From positions 1-42,337 of the forward strand of contig JBGAIO010000010.1 in NCBI GenBank assembly GCA_044225415.1: a stretch of 42,337 nt of DNA, given 5' to 3'. A model generated the notes under the pieces. That model was not told the origin of the DNA. It did no database searches and saw only the letters and a list, made by a program, of their open reading frames with translations. Of the stretch, positions 7,033-15,024 are shown in pieces (within the stretch, counting starts at the first letter, position 1; every line of letters starts with the position of its first letter). This DNA comes from JALORV01 sp044225415. Its GTDB lineage: Bacteria; Pseudomonadota; Gammaproteobacteria; Burkholderiales; Burkholderiaceae_F. The position numbers were made by a program, and so were the translations under genes.

Positions 7033-7525
7033 CTTCGTGGCGCAGGAAAGCCTCGGCGAGAAATTCCGGCATCCAGGTCTCCATGGCGAACTCCAGGTGA
7101 TGCTCGATGCGCGTGCCGTCGGCGATGTCGCTGAAGTGAGTCTCCGAGCGTACGCGCTGCAGGCTGCCGCCGGTCGAACGCGACTGCACGGCGTCCATCG
7201 GCGTCAGCTCGATGTCGCGCACGGTGTCGAAGGCGTGCGAGATCGGTCCCCAGTGCGCCACGCCGCGCTGCTCCACCCGCAGCCGGTTGCCGGTGCGTTG
7301 CGTGATCCGGCTGGAGTGAAGGTTGGGCACGTAGCGCGCCATCGCGTCGAAGTCCGTCATGACCGACCACGCTTCGCTGCGCGTGACCGGCGCGACCAGC
7401 ACGATGTCGAGCTGCAGCAGTTCGCCCTTGCGCACGACGGTCACGTCCACCGGTGGCGTCGCGGCCGCAGCGGCAGTGCCGGCCAATGCCAGCAGGAACG
7501 CGATGACGAGAAGGCAGCGCTGCAT
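6971..7525 (-). CDS. Exported SRPBCC (START-like) family protein
   Basis: 184 aa. The signal peptide MQRCLLVIAFLLALAGTAAA is followed by a START/polyketide-cyclase-like fold: RKGELLQLDIVLVAPVTRSE, AWSVMTDFDAMARYVPNLHS, RLRVEQRGVAHWG, and a C-terminal long helix FLAEAFLRHEVTEQFEALVQ. The family binds hydrophobic ligands; the ligand here is unknown. The preferred start is the ATG at 7525, which gives the signal peptide. The gene runs convergently into the AI-2E-type gene, and both frames look genuine over the 62-base overlap. Confidence 0.82.
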   Translation of the reverse strand: MQRCLLVIAFLLALAGTAAAAATPPVDVTVVRKGELLQLDIVLVAPVTRSEAWSVMTDFDAMARYVPNLHSSRITQRTGNRLRVEQRGVAHWGPISHAFDTVRDIELTPMDAVQSRSTGGSLQRVRSETHFSDIADGTRIEHHLEFAMETWMPEFLAEAFLRHEVTEQFEALVQEMLRRRAAKP

Positions 7526-7706
7526 CCGTCCACTCTAGCGCGGGCGTCATGGGCCTGGACGTGAATATTCGCGGGATGCCGCGTCATCGCGATCAGCGAT
7601 TCGCGCAAGCACGAACAGCGGCCAGGCTCAACGCACGGGTCGCGGGAAGGTGCAACGGGTGGCGCGCGCCGCCGTGATGGGGTGTCGGAGCGAGGCAGCT
7701 GCCGGA

Positions 7707-7868
7707 TCAGCCCCAGATGAGAACCGCGATCGCGAATGCGATGGCCCAGATCACCGCGCCGACGAGGATCGCGGGCACGAGCCCGCGCGCCGCGTCGAGA
7801 TCCGGCGAGTCGCTTTCATCAGGATCCTTGAGCTCCACTTTCTTCCCCAACGCTTGTGACGTTGCCAT
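7707..7868 (-). CDS. Small single-pass membrane protein (53 aa), function unknown
   Basis: Starts MATSQALGKKVELKDPDESD with an AGGAA ribosome site in CAGGAACACGACATG. The N-terminal half is acidic and polar (DPDESDSPDLDAARGL); the C-terminal half is one membrane span, VPAILVGAVIWAIAFAIAVL. I do not recognise a family. A longer upstream frame is open, but the strong ribosome site supports this start. Upstream (7869-8145) is non-coding and carries the motif at 7964-7985. Confidence 0.65.
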   Translation of the reverse strand: MATSQALGKKVELKDPDESDSPDLDAARGLVPAILVGAVIWAIAFAIAVLIWG

Positions 7869-7963
7869 GTCGTGTTCCTGTGCAGGACTGCGGGGCTTTT
7901 GGCCCGGTCGTCCCGTCTGCGTGTTGTCTCTAATGTCTGCCGGCGCAAAGCAGGCTCCGCCCG

Positions 7964-7985
7964 CGAAAACTGCCGCAGGTAGGGG
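7964..7985. repeat. GGTAGGGGA motif, copy 2, upstream of the 53-aa gene
   Basis: CGAAAACTGCCGCAGGTAGG then GGA. It contains the same GAAAACT-CGCA and GGTAGGGGA elements as 5122-5148, on the same strand but in swapped order. The remaining bases of the 277-base gap hold no gene that I can support. Confidence 0.35.
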
Positions 7986-8145
7986 ACCTCGCCGGGATGT
8001 CTCGGGACGCAGCGCTGGATCTCGCCCGGATGCCATCCCGGGTGCTACGCCACTGTTGTCGATGCAGGGATATGACCGGGGACCGGGACTTTCGTTGACC
8101 CCGGTGCTGGAACAAACCCTCTAGCGCAACAGGATCGGCGGCCGT

Positions 8146-9402
8146 TCACGCCGCGTGAACGGCGGTCGGTACCGGATCGCGAAAAAGCACGAAGGCCTCT
8201 TCCACGGTGCGGGCCTTCAGCAGCCGCTCCTGCACCTGCGCGGGCGACCAGCGGTTCGGCTCGACCTCGCGCGCGAAGCGCGCGGCCGACGCCGCATCGT
8301 CGAAGAACTTCAGGAACATGCGTTCGAGCTGGCTCGCGTCGCACAGGCCGAGCTCCAGCCGGAAGTCGACGCGGCCGGAACGGATCGCGGCCTCGTCGAT
8401 CAGCTCGGGATGGTTGGTGGTCAGGAACACGACCGAGCCTTCGTGCGCGGCGACGCCGTCGAGCGCGTTGATGAAGCCCGAATAGGACACCTTGACGCTC
8501 GAATCGGCCTTGTCGCGCTGGCGGAAGAACGCGTCCACGTCTTCTATCAGGATCACCGAGCGCTGCGGCACCGACGACAGCAGGTTGCCGATCTTCTCGT
8601 CGTTGACGGTGGGCGATGCCAGGCTGAGCACGCACACGTTGAGCGCCAGTTCGGAGGCGATGGCCGTCACGAGTGACGTCTTCCCCGTGCCTGGCGGGCC
8701 GTACAGCAGATAGCCGCGCCGCCACGGAATGCCGAGTGCCTCGTAGCGCGCATGCGACTCGAAGAAGCGGTTCAGGTCCTCGAGGATCGCTTCCTTCTGT
8801 CCGGCCTTCAGCACCACCGATTCGAGCTTGCGGTTGTTGCCCAGCCGCGCCCGCATCCATTCGTTGTTGTACGGGCTGGGCATGTACACCGCAATGCGGT
8901 TGAGCTCGCGCGCGATGCGATGCTCCATCGCGTCGTTGACCAGCGTCTCCAGCGGCTTCTTGTTGCGGCCGAAGGTGGACAGCGCGATGCGCTCGAAGAT
9001 GGCCGGACCGATCTGCACTTCGCGCTTCATCCACATCAGCCGGCCGTCGAGGAAGAAGAGATGGAAGCCTTCGCCCGGCGACAGCATGGTCACCGGCCGG
9101 CCGCCCTGCTGCAGCTCGTCGTGCAGGCTCTGGTAGCTGGTGCCCTGTCGCACCGCGCGCGCGGTGAAGTTGTTCAGCCGGCGCAGCGCGGCGCGGCTGT
9201 CCATGTATTCCACCATCGCCGGAAACATCAGTTCGTCGCGGCTGTCGACCGTCAGCGTCGTGATCAGGAAGTGCTTGGCCCAGCCGAACACGCGCGACGG
9301 CACGTCGCGCAGCCACACGGCCAGCAGGCCGAGCAGCGCCAGCGTCAGGCCGCCGCTCACCAGCGTGTTGGAACCGAGCACTCCCTGCAGCCATTCGCCC
9401 AT
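8146..9402 (-). CDS. BCS1-like membrane AAA ATPase
   Basis: 418 aa, start ATG with GGAG ribosome site. Residues about 15-32 are one membrane span (VSGGLTLALLGLLAVWL). Residues about 33-220 match the BCS1-specific N-terminal domain (HFLITTLTVDSRDELMFPAM, MVEYMD, EGFHLFFLDGRLMWMKRE, the GR.K..LE..V..A segment, YNNEWMRARLGNNRKLESVV). Residues 225-380 are the AAA module: Walker A GPPGTGKT 235-242, Walker B VILIEDVDAF 283-292, sensor FLTTNHPELIDEA, and arginine-containing RSGRVDFRLELG. The short C-terminal lid ends at about 410. In mitochondria BCS1 moves the folded Rieske protein across the inner membrane for complex III; bacterial relatives are scattered and of unknown role. It is divergent from the TerB-like gene. 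Confidence 0.85.
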   Translation of the reverse strand: MGEWLQGVLGSNTLVSGGLTLALLGLLAVWLRDVPSRVFGWAKHFLITTLTVDSRDELMFPAMVEYMDSRAALRRLNNFTARAVRQGTSYQSLHDELQQGGRPVTMLSPGEGFHLFFLDGRLMWMKREVQIGPAIFERIALSTFGRNKKPLETLVNDAMEHRIARELNRIAVYMPSPYNNEWMRARLGNNRKLESVVLKAGQKEAILEDLNRFFESHARYEALGIPWRRGYLLYGPPGTGKTSLVTAIASELALNVCVLSLASPTVNDEKIGNLLSSVPQRSVILIEDVDAFFRQRDKADSSVKVSYSGFINALDGVAAHEGSVVFLTTNHPELIDEAAIRSGRVDFRLELGLCDASQLERMFLKFFDDAASAARFAREVEPNRWSPAQVQERLLKARTVEEAFVLFRDPVPTAVHAA

Positions 9403-9502
9403 GATCGTCTCCGGCGCACTGCGACCGCGTTGCCGTGCGACGCACGCACTGTAGCGTGTGCGGCGACTTGCGCAACGTCAGGGGCGCTGCAACACTGCGG
9501 TC

Positions 9503-9958
9503 ATGCTGCAGGCCATCCGCCGCTTCTTCGACACACACGTCGGCGCCGACGCCGGCACGGAGGCGGGCCATTCGATCGAACTCGCCACGGCCGCTCTGCT
9601 GGTCGAGGTATCGCGCATCGATGCGGAGTCCACGCCGGGCGAACGCGCCGCGGTGGAACACGCGGTGCGCGAGAAGTTCGGTCTCAGCGAAAGCGAGGCC
9701 GCCGAACTGGTGCGGCTGGCCGACGCCGAAGTTGCCCAGGCCACCGACTACTTCCAGTTCACCTCGCTCGTGAACCGGCACTTCAGCGCCGAACAGAAGC
9801 AGCGCGTGATCGAACTGATGTGGCGCGTGGCCTACGCCGACTCGGAGCTGTCGGCGCACGAGCAGCACCTGCTGCGCAAGGTCGCCGACCTGCTGCACGT
9901 GCCTCACGGCGACTACATCACCGCCAAGATGCGCGCGCGCGAGGCTGCCGGCCTGTAG
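9503..9958 (+). CDS. TerB-like (tellurite resistance/DjlA N-domain) protein
   Basis: 151 aa from the ATG at 9503 (MLQAIRRFFDTHVGADAGTE). The all-helical TerB fold is seen as two repeats: ELATAALLVEVSRIDAESTP-GERAAVEHAVREKFGLS and VIELMWRVAYADSELSAHEQ-HLLRKVADLLHVPHGDYI. The acidic pairs in 'DAE' and 'DSE' are the positions that bind metal in this family. It is a common small cytoplasmic protein in betaproteobacteria; its role is unclear and tellurite resistance should not be assumed. It shares a 100-base divergent promoter region with the BCS1-like gene. Confidence 0.85.
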   Translation: MLQAIRRFFDTHVGADAGTEAGHSIELATAALLVEVSRIDAESTPGERAAVEHAVREKFGLSESEAAELVRLADAEVAQATDYFQFTSLVNRHFSAEQKQRVIELMWRVAYADSELSAHEQHLLRKVADLLHVPHGDYITAKMRAREAAGL

Positions 9959-10022
9959 CGGCGCGCGAGCGCCGGCGGGCGTCGCTGGTAGCATGACTGC
10001 CCGACCCACGGCAGGATCGACG

Positions 10023-10763
10023 ATGAAGCGCGAACAGCCGGCATCGCCGTTGACCGACGCTCCCGCAGGCTCCGCTGCCGACCACGGCACGCCGGTGTCG
10101 GTGAAGATCCGCGAACGCCTGCAGGCCGCGCGGCAGCGTTTCCACGCCAACGACAACATCGCCGAGTTCATCGAGCCGGGAGAACTGGCAGCGCTGGAAG
10201 ACGAACTGGAAGGGCGGCTGCGCGGCGTGCTGGAGACGCTGGTCATCGACCTGGAGGCCGATCACAACACGCGCGAGACGGCGCGCCGCGTCGCACGCAT
10301 GTACCTGACGGAAGTGTTCCGCGGCCGCTATTCGGAACAGCCGGCCGTCACGGAGTTTCCGAACATCGAGCGCCTGAACGAGCTGATGATCGTCGGCCCG
10401 ATCATGGTGCGCAGCGCGTGCTCGCATCACCTGTGTCCGATCCTGGGCAGGCTGTGGATCGGCGTGCTGCCCAGCGAACACTCGAACCTGATCGGCCTGT
10501 CGAAGTACGTGCGGCTCGCCGACTGGGTGATGAGCCGCCCGCAGATCCAGGAAGAGGCGGTCACGCATCTCGCCAACCTGCTGCAGAAGACCATGCAGCC
10601 CGACGGCCTGGCGCTGGTCATGGAGGCCGATCACTTCTGCATGCAGTGGCGCGGCGTCAAGGACACCGACTCCAAGATGACCAGCAGCGTGATGCGCGGG
10701 TCGTTCCTGACCGATCCCAACCTGCGCCGCGAGTTCCTTGCCCTGATGCAGGGCAAAGGCTGA
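10023..10763 (+). CDS. folE: GTP cyclohydrolase I
   Basis: 246 aa from the ATG at 10023, which has an AGGA ribosome site; a start at 9993 is less likely. It converts GTP to 7,8-dihydroneopterin triphosphate, the first step of folate and pterin synthesis. Recognisable parts: DHNTRETARRVARMYLTEVF, the zinc motif ACSHHLCPILGR (Cys133, His135-136), IGLSKYVRLADWVMSRPQIQ with the catalytic Ser-Lys and Gln-Glu, and the second zinc Cys with Arg in ADHFCMQWRGVKD. In E. coli the first motif is CEHH; here it is CSHH. All cited catalytic residues remain. The N-terminal 30 residues are a loose extension. Confidence 0.92.
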   Translation: MKREQPASPLTDAPAGSAADHGTPVSVKIRERLQAARQRFHANDNIAEFIEPGELAALEDELEGRLRGVLETLVIDLEADHNTRETARRVARMYLTEVFRGRYSEQPAVTEFPNIERLNELMIVGPIMVRSACSHHLCPILGRLWIGVLPSEHSNLIGLSKYVRLADWVMSRPQIQEEAVTHLANLLQKTMQPDGLALVMEADHFCMQWRGVKDTDSKMTSSVMRGSFLTDPNLRREFLALMQGKG

Positions 10764-10852
10764 TGCGCCGTGCGCGGTAGCCTAACGCGGCACGCGGCCT
10801 GCACGCGCCGCCCGTTGATGAAGTGCCTGTCCACAAGTCCAAGGGGAAGACG

Positions 10853-11377
10853 ATGAGATACCTGAAGCTGTTGATCATTCCGGCAGCGCTGCTGGCCCTG
10901 GCCGGCTGCGACACGACGAGCAAGGGTCCGTATGCGGAGGCGCAACTGCAGGCGGCGCCCGGTGGCAAGGCCTGGGGCCGCGTGACGTTCCACGAGACCG
11001 GCGGACTGACCTTTATTCGCGCCGACGTGAACGGGCTGGCGCCGAACCAGCAGTTCGGATTCCATGTACACGAGAAGGGCGACTGCTCGTCGGCGGACTT
11101 CACCAGCGCCGGCGGCCACTTCAATCCGGAGGCGAAGCCGCACGGCGATCACAAGACCGGCACCTCGCACGCCGGCGACATGCCGAACCTGTCGTCCAAC
11201 GGGGAAGGCGTCGCCACGCTGTCCTACAACAGCAACGTGCTGAAGGTCGCGCCCGGGCCGATGTCGGTTGTCGGACGCGCGGTCGTGGTGCACGCGATGC
11301 CGGACGACTACAAGTCGCAGCCCGCCGGCAATGCCGGTGCGCGCATCGCGTGCGGCGTGATCAAGGAAGTCAAGTAA
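10853..11377 (+). CDS. sodC: Cu/Zn superoxide dismutase, lipoprotein form
   Basis: 174 aa, ATG at 10853 with AGGGGAAGACG upstream. A lipoprotein signal peptide MRYLKLLIIPAALLALAGC (lipid-modified Cys19) anchors it outside the inner membrane. Copper/zinc ligands are in GFHVHEKGDCSS, AGGHFNPEAKPHG, the His of TSHAGDMPNL and VVVHAMPDDY; the structural disulfide Cys pair is in GDCS and RIACGVI. The active-site Arg is in the GARIACG segment. It removes superoxide in the periplasm. Convergent with the PLP dehydratase gene. Confidence 0.95.
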   Translation: MRYLKLLIIPAALLALAGCDTTSKGPYAEAQLQAAPGGKAWGRVTFHETGGLTFIRADVNGLAPNQQFGFHVHEKGDCSSADFTSAGGHFNPEAKPHGDHKTGTSHAGDMPNLSSNGEGVATLSYNSNVLKVAPGPMSVVGRAVVVHAMPDDYKSQPAGNAGARIACGVIKEVK

Positions 11378-11402
11378 CGCAGTTCGCGAAGCGGCGCGGC
11401 GG

Positions 11403-11416
11403 GAGCGGCGCCGCTC
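11403..11416. terminator. Palindrome between convergent sodC and dehydratase genes
   Basis: GAGCGGCGCCGCTC is a perfect 14-base palindrome in the 45-base gap between two convergent stops, followed by GCAGTTT. It may serve as a weak two-way terminator; it lacks a clear T-run. Confidence 0.35.
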
Positions 11417-11422
11417 GCAGTT

Positions 11423-12385
11423 TCAACCGGCGAGCAGCGCGCCGTAGCGCTCCAGCGCGACGTTGCCGCCGCTGAGGATCACTCCGACGCGCCGTCCGCG
11501 CACGTCGATCGCATTGTCGAAGGCGGCGGCCGCACCGAGGCAGCCGGTCGGCTCGACGACGATCTTCATGCGCTGTGCGAAGAAGCGCATCGCGCGAGTC
11601 AGCGCATCGTCGCTTACCGTGACGACGTCGCTGACCAGCGCCTGGATGATCGGAAAGGTGAGCTTGCCCGGCGCCTGCGTCTGCGCGCCGTCGGCGATGG
11701 TCTGCGGCACCGGGATGCCGACGATATGTCCCGCGCGCAGCGACTGCTGTACGTCGTTGCCGGCGGCGGGCTCGACGCCGATCACGCGGCATGCCGGCTG
11801 CAGTTCATGCGCCGCCGTTGCGCAGCCCGCGATCAGGCCGCCGCCGCCCGTGCACACCAGCAGCAGGTCGAGCGGTCCGGTGTCCTGCAGCAGTTCCAGC
11901 GCGGCCGTGCCCTGTCCGGCCATCACGTGCGGATGGTCGAAGGGCGGAATCAGCGTCATGCCGCGCGTGTCGGCCAGCGAGCGGCCGATGGCCTCGCGGT
12001 CCTCGGTGTAGCGGTCGTACAGCACCACCTCGGCGCCGTAGCCGCGCGTGGCTTCGATCTTCACCGCCGGCGCGTCCTGCGGCATGACGATGGTCGCCGG
12101 CATGCCGAGCAGTCGCGCCGACAGCGCGACGGCCTGCGCATGATTGCCCGACGAGAAAGCCACCACGCCGGCGCGGCGCTGCTGCGGCGTGAACTGCGCC
12201 AGCGCGTTGTACGCGCCACGGAACTTGAACGCGCCCATGCGCTGGAAGTTCTCGCACTTGAAGAACAATCGTGCGCCGGTCAGCTCGTCAGCCGTGTGCG
12301 AGGTGAGAACCGGTGTGCGATACGCGATGCCTGCGAGCCGCTGCGCGGCGGCGGCGACGTCGGCGTAGGTGATGGCAAGCGTCAT
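11423..12385 (-). CDS. PLP-dependent serine/threonine dehydratase-like enzyme (serine racemase / hydroxyaspartate lyase type)
   Basis: 320 aa, fold type II PLP enzyme. Lys54 in MGAFKFRGAYNALAQ is the PLP lysine; SSGNHAQAVALSARLLGMPA is the Asn loop; CTGGGGLIAGCATAA is the phosphate-binding glycine loop; VGVILSGGN lies near the C-terminus. The protein lacks the C-terminal ACT-like domain of biosynthetic IlvA, so it belongs to the short catabolic group (TdcB, serine racemase, threo-3-hydroxyaspartate ammonia-lyase). It deaminates a beta-hydroxy amino acid in the cytoplasm; the exact substrate cannot be read from the sequence. It is single-standing, convergent with sodC. Confidence 0.9.
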   Translation of the reverse strand: MTLAITYADVAAAAQRLAGIAYRTPVLTSHTADELTGARLFFKCENFQRMGAFKFRGAYNALAQFTPQQRRAGVVAFSSGNHAQAVALSARLLGMPATIVMPQDAPAVKIEATRGYGAEVVLYDRYTEDREAIGRSLADTRGMTLIPPFDHPHVMAGQGTAALELLQDTGPLDLLLVCTGGGGLIAGCATAAHELQPACRVIGVEPAAGNDVQQSLRAGHIVGIPVPQTIADGAQTQAPGKLTFPIIQALVSDVVTVSDDALTRAMRFFAQRMKIVVEPTGCLGAAAAFDNAIDVRGRRVGVILSGGNVALERYGALLAG

Positions 12386-12431
12386 CGCGGCAGCATAGCA
12401 ACGCGCCGCCGCAGCCTTGCCAGGCAGGTCT

Positions 12432-12614
12432 TCAGCGCGTCAACGGCGCGGCACAATGGCCGGCTTCACCGGTCTTCTCGTGGCCGATCTGCCACGGCAG
12501 CGGTTCGTCGAAGCGGTTGTGCGGCTCCGACGTGCGCCAGTCGAGCGCCAGCAACCCTGCCGTCAGCGCCCAGAACACCACCGCGAACACCCACGCGCTC
12601 CGATTCGCTTTCAT
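12432..12614 (-). CDS. Small membrane-anchored protein (60 aa) coupled to yeeE
   Basis: The ATG overlaps the yeeE stop as ATGA, so it is translationally coupled. The sequence starts MKANRSAWVFAVVFWALTAG with one membrane span (about residues 7-24), then a polar tail DWRTSEPHNRFDEPLPWQIG and a single Cys near the end (GHCAAPLTR). I do not recognise a family. Its position makes it a likely helper in the YeeE/rhodanese sulfur group. Confidence 0.6.
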   Translation of the reverse strand: MKANRSAWVFAVVFWALTAGLLALDWRTSEPHNRFDEPLPWQIGHEKTGEAGHCAAPLTR

Positions 12615-13759
12615 TTCGGCAGCCCCAGCCACGCGCGCAGCCGCACGCCGACGAGTGACCCGCCGAAGGCCGCGGCGAACCAGATCCAGCCGTGCAGGCT
12701 GCCGGTGGAGATCCCGGAGAAGTACGCGCCGACGTTGCAACCGAAGGCCAGCCGCGACGAATAACCGAGCGCGAGGCCGGCGACGACGGCGGCGATCCAT
12801 TGCGAGGCACGCTGTGCATCGGGCCGCGGGCACGCGGTGCCGCGCGCGGTGGCCGCGATCAATGCGCCGGCGAGCAGTCCGACGTTGGTGATCGACGTGA
12901 CGTCGGTCAGCACCGGTGCGTGGAGCTGCGCCTGCTGCGCGGCGCGGCCCCAGTACGCATTGGCCGTCAGGTCCATGCCGAGGGCATTGGCCATCTTCGC
13001 GCCCCACAGGCCCAGGCCGTAGACGATGCCCCACGGCTGGCCGGCGATGACGAGATTCAGCACCGCGAAGAGCGCGAGCAGCGCGGCCCCGATGTAGACA
13101 CCACGGCCTTTCCAGCGCGTCTGCGTCGCGCGCCGGCGTCGCCACAGCCACACTGCGAGCACCGCGAAGAGGGCGGTCTGCGCGACGAGCGTGCCAAAGA
13201 CGCCGAGATGATCGGGCAGCGCCACCGGCGGCAGCGCGCCGAGCGCGAGCCAGCGATCGAGATGCAGCGCGCCGAAGAAAGCGCCGATGACGAATCCCGG
13301 CAGCACGGTCAGCGCGAAGCCATTGCCCAGTCCGGCCTTGTAGAGCGTGCCCGAGCCGCAGCCGTCGGCGATCTGCATTGCCAGGCCGAACACGAACGCG
13401 CCGATGACCACGCTCACCGACACCGGCGCGATGGCACCGCTCAGTTCGCCATGCGCGGCGATCAGCGGGATCGACACCCACATCGCCAGGCCGATGGCTA
13501 CGAACTGCGCGAGAAAGCCGGTGGGATCGCGATCGCGGATCCAGATGCGCCAGCCGGTCGTGAATCCGAAGGAAACGCCGGCGAGCACCGCGCCGTAGCC
13601 GATGCCGACCAGGAACAACAGCCCCTGCCGCAGCCCCACGAACCAGGTCACTGCGATCCATGCGACGGCCGCGAGCGCGGCCAGCGTCAGCACGGACTGC
13701 AGGCGGCCGCGCGACGCGGCGATCGGCGCGGTGGACAGAGGCAGGGTGGTCACGGCCAT
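12611..13759 (-). CDS. YeeE/YedE (TsuA-type) thiosulfate or sulfur-compound transporter
   Basis: 382 aa from the ATG at 13759; a longer start at 13825 would add an Arg-rich stretch that looks non-coding. Nine or more membrane segments are visible. The conserved cysteine motifs of the family are present: ADGCGSGTLYKAGLGNGFAL (Cys134) and LAFGCNVGAYFSGISTGSLH (Cys341), with matching GIGYGAVLAGVSFGFTTGWR near the N-terminus. YeeE is known to take up thiosulfate through a chain of cysteines. It lies 102 bases downstream of the rhodanese gene on the same strand and overlaps the 60-aa gene, so thiosulfate import with periplasmic sulfur transfer is the likely theme. Confidence 0.9.
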   Translation of the reverse strand: MAVTTLPLSTAPIAASRGRLQSVLTLAALAAVAWIAVTWFVGLRQGLLFLVGIGYGAVLAGVSFGFTTGWRIWIRDRDPTGFLAQFVAIGLAMWVSIPLIAAHGELSGAIAPVSVSVVIGAFVFGLAMQIADGCGSGTLYKAGLGNGFALTVLPGFVIGAFFGALHLDRWLALGALPPVALPDHLGVFGTLVAQTALFAVLAVWLWRRRRATQTRWKGRGVYIGAALLALFAVLNLVIAGQPWGIVYGLGLWGAKMANALGMDLTANAYWGRAAQQAQLHAPVLTDVTSITNVGLLAGALIAATARGTACPRPDAQRASQWIAAVVAGLALGYSSRLAFGCNVGAYFSGISTGSLHGWIWFAAAFGGSLVGVRLRAWLGLPK

Positions 13760-13861
13760 GATTATCGGGGGTTTGCGAGCAAGGCGGACAGTCGCGATAC
13801 GTCGCCGACGATGCGGCGGCAGCAACGCGATCGTGCGGGCGCGCGAACGCGCCGCAGCTCG

Positions 13862-14812
13862 CTACTGCGCGGCGAGTGCCTCGCGGATCTGCATCCAGAA
13901 CTGCTCGAGCCGGCTCGGCACGTTGGCCATCGGCAGTCCGGCCTGCGACCAGCCGACCATCGACTCCGGATACAGCTTCACGTCCTTCTGCCCGAGCACT
14001 TCCGACAGCACGAACCAGTTGGTGGCCGCCCAGTGGCCCGTGTTGCAGAAGGACACGGTCGGCCGCGTGGTGTCGACGCCCTGCTCGGCGGCGATGCGGC
14101 GCACGTCGGGCGTCGACTGCAGGCGCGCGCTGTCGCCGTCCCTGCCGATGAACCAGACGTCATAGGGCACGTTCTTCGCGCCGATCAGCGTGCCCGGTGT
14201 GCGCGCGGCGCCGTGGCGCTGCTCGCCGAGGAAGTAGGACGGCGGGCGCGCGTCGATCAGCACCTCGGCGGGCCGGGCGGCGGCGAGCTGCACGTCGTCG
14301 CGCGTGGCGATGATGGCGTCGTTCCACGCGACCGCGTACTGCGAGGGGGCCACGGTCGGAACGTCGGTGGTCACCGCGCCGCCCGATGCGCGCCACGCTT
14401 TCATGCCGCCGTCGAGGATGGCGAGCTTCGACAGGCCTGCCGCCTTCAGCGTCCAGTACACGCGTGCCGCCGCGCCGAAATCGGTGGCGTCCGAGCCGGC
14501 GAACACGACGACCACCGGCGTGGTGGAGTCGATGCCCAGCGAGCGGATCAGCGTCTGCAACGCGACGGTGTCGGGCAACGCACCGGGATTCGTCGATGGG
14601 CCGCGCCATTTGCCATAGGGCGCAGCCTGCGCGCCGGGGACGTGTCCACTGGCATACGACGCGGGCTCCTTCGCCGGCGCGGTGCGGATGTCGACGATGC
14701 GCAGCGCCGGATCGGCGAGCCGCGCCGCGAGGTCGGCGGGCGACAGCAGGGGCTGCGCGGCCACGAACGCAGGCAGCAGCAGGGTGGCTAGCAGAGTGAG
14801 CGGGCGCAACAT
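13862..14812 (-). CDS. Exported tandem-rhodanese sulfurtransferase
   Basis: 316 aa with signal peptide MLRPLTLLATLLLPAFVAAQ. Two rhodanese domains follow: an N-terminal one (about 24-150; RIVDIR, YASGHVPGAQAAPYGKWRGP) whose active-site loop reads VVVFAGSDATDFG without Cys, and a C-terminal one (about 160-310; VLIDARPPSYFLGE, TLIGAKNVPYD) with the active Cys256 in VSFCNTGHWAATNW. This is the SseA/thiosulfate sulfurtransferase plan, here periplasmic. It passes sulfane sulfur from thiosulfate or 3-mercaptopyruvate to an acceptor. It precedes the YeeE gene on the same strand, which supports a sulfur-uptake group. Confidence 0.92.
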   Translation of the reverse strand: MLRPLTLLATLLLPAFVAAQPLLSPADLAARLADPALRIVDIRTAPAKEPASYASGHVPGAQAAPYGKWRGPSTNPGALPDTVALQTLIRSLGIDSTTPVVVVFAGSDATDFGAAARVYWTLKAAGLSKLAILDGGMKAWRASGGAVTTDVPTVAPSQYAVAWNDAIIATRDDVQLAAARPAEVLIDARPPSYFLGEQRHGAARTPGTLIGAKNVPYDVWFIGRDGDSARLQSTPDVRRIAAEQGVDTTRPTVSFCNTGHWAATNWFVLSEVLGQKDVKLYPESMVGWSQAGLPMANVPSRLEQFWMQIREALAAQ

Positions 14813-15024
14813 GGGAGCGTGTCAGTCGATGCGAGAAAGTGGCGGGGACGGAGACCCTGCGGGACGCCGCCGGATACCCGTCAGTGTGCCGCGTGCGCGG
14901 GGCCGCGCAGCGCGACATTCGTCATGTACTTATGCCCCTGCGCGCGCCGCAGCCGCTGCCCGCGCCGGCGGCTGCGGCGGCATCACTACACTTCGCCCTT
15001 CGCACATTCACCGAAGCCAACGCA

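Noticed and set aside
9503..9958. Tellurite resistance function
   Set aside because: Only the TerB fold is present; no terC, terD or related genes are nearby.
8045..10246. 733-codon open minus-strand frame spanning BCS1-like, TerB-like and folE genes
   Set aside because: Covers genes on both strands, has no recognisable domain and no ribosome site; a shadow frame.
11423..12385. Naming the dehydratase ilvA
   Set aside because: It ends at 320 aa and lacks the C-terminal regulatory domain of biosynthetic threonine deaminase; no isoleucine genes are adjacent.
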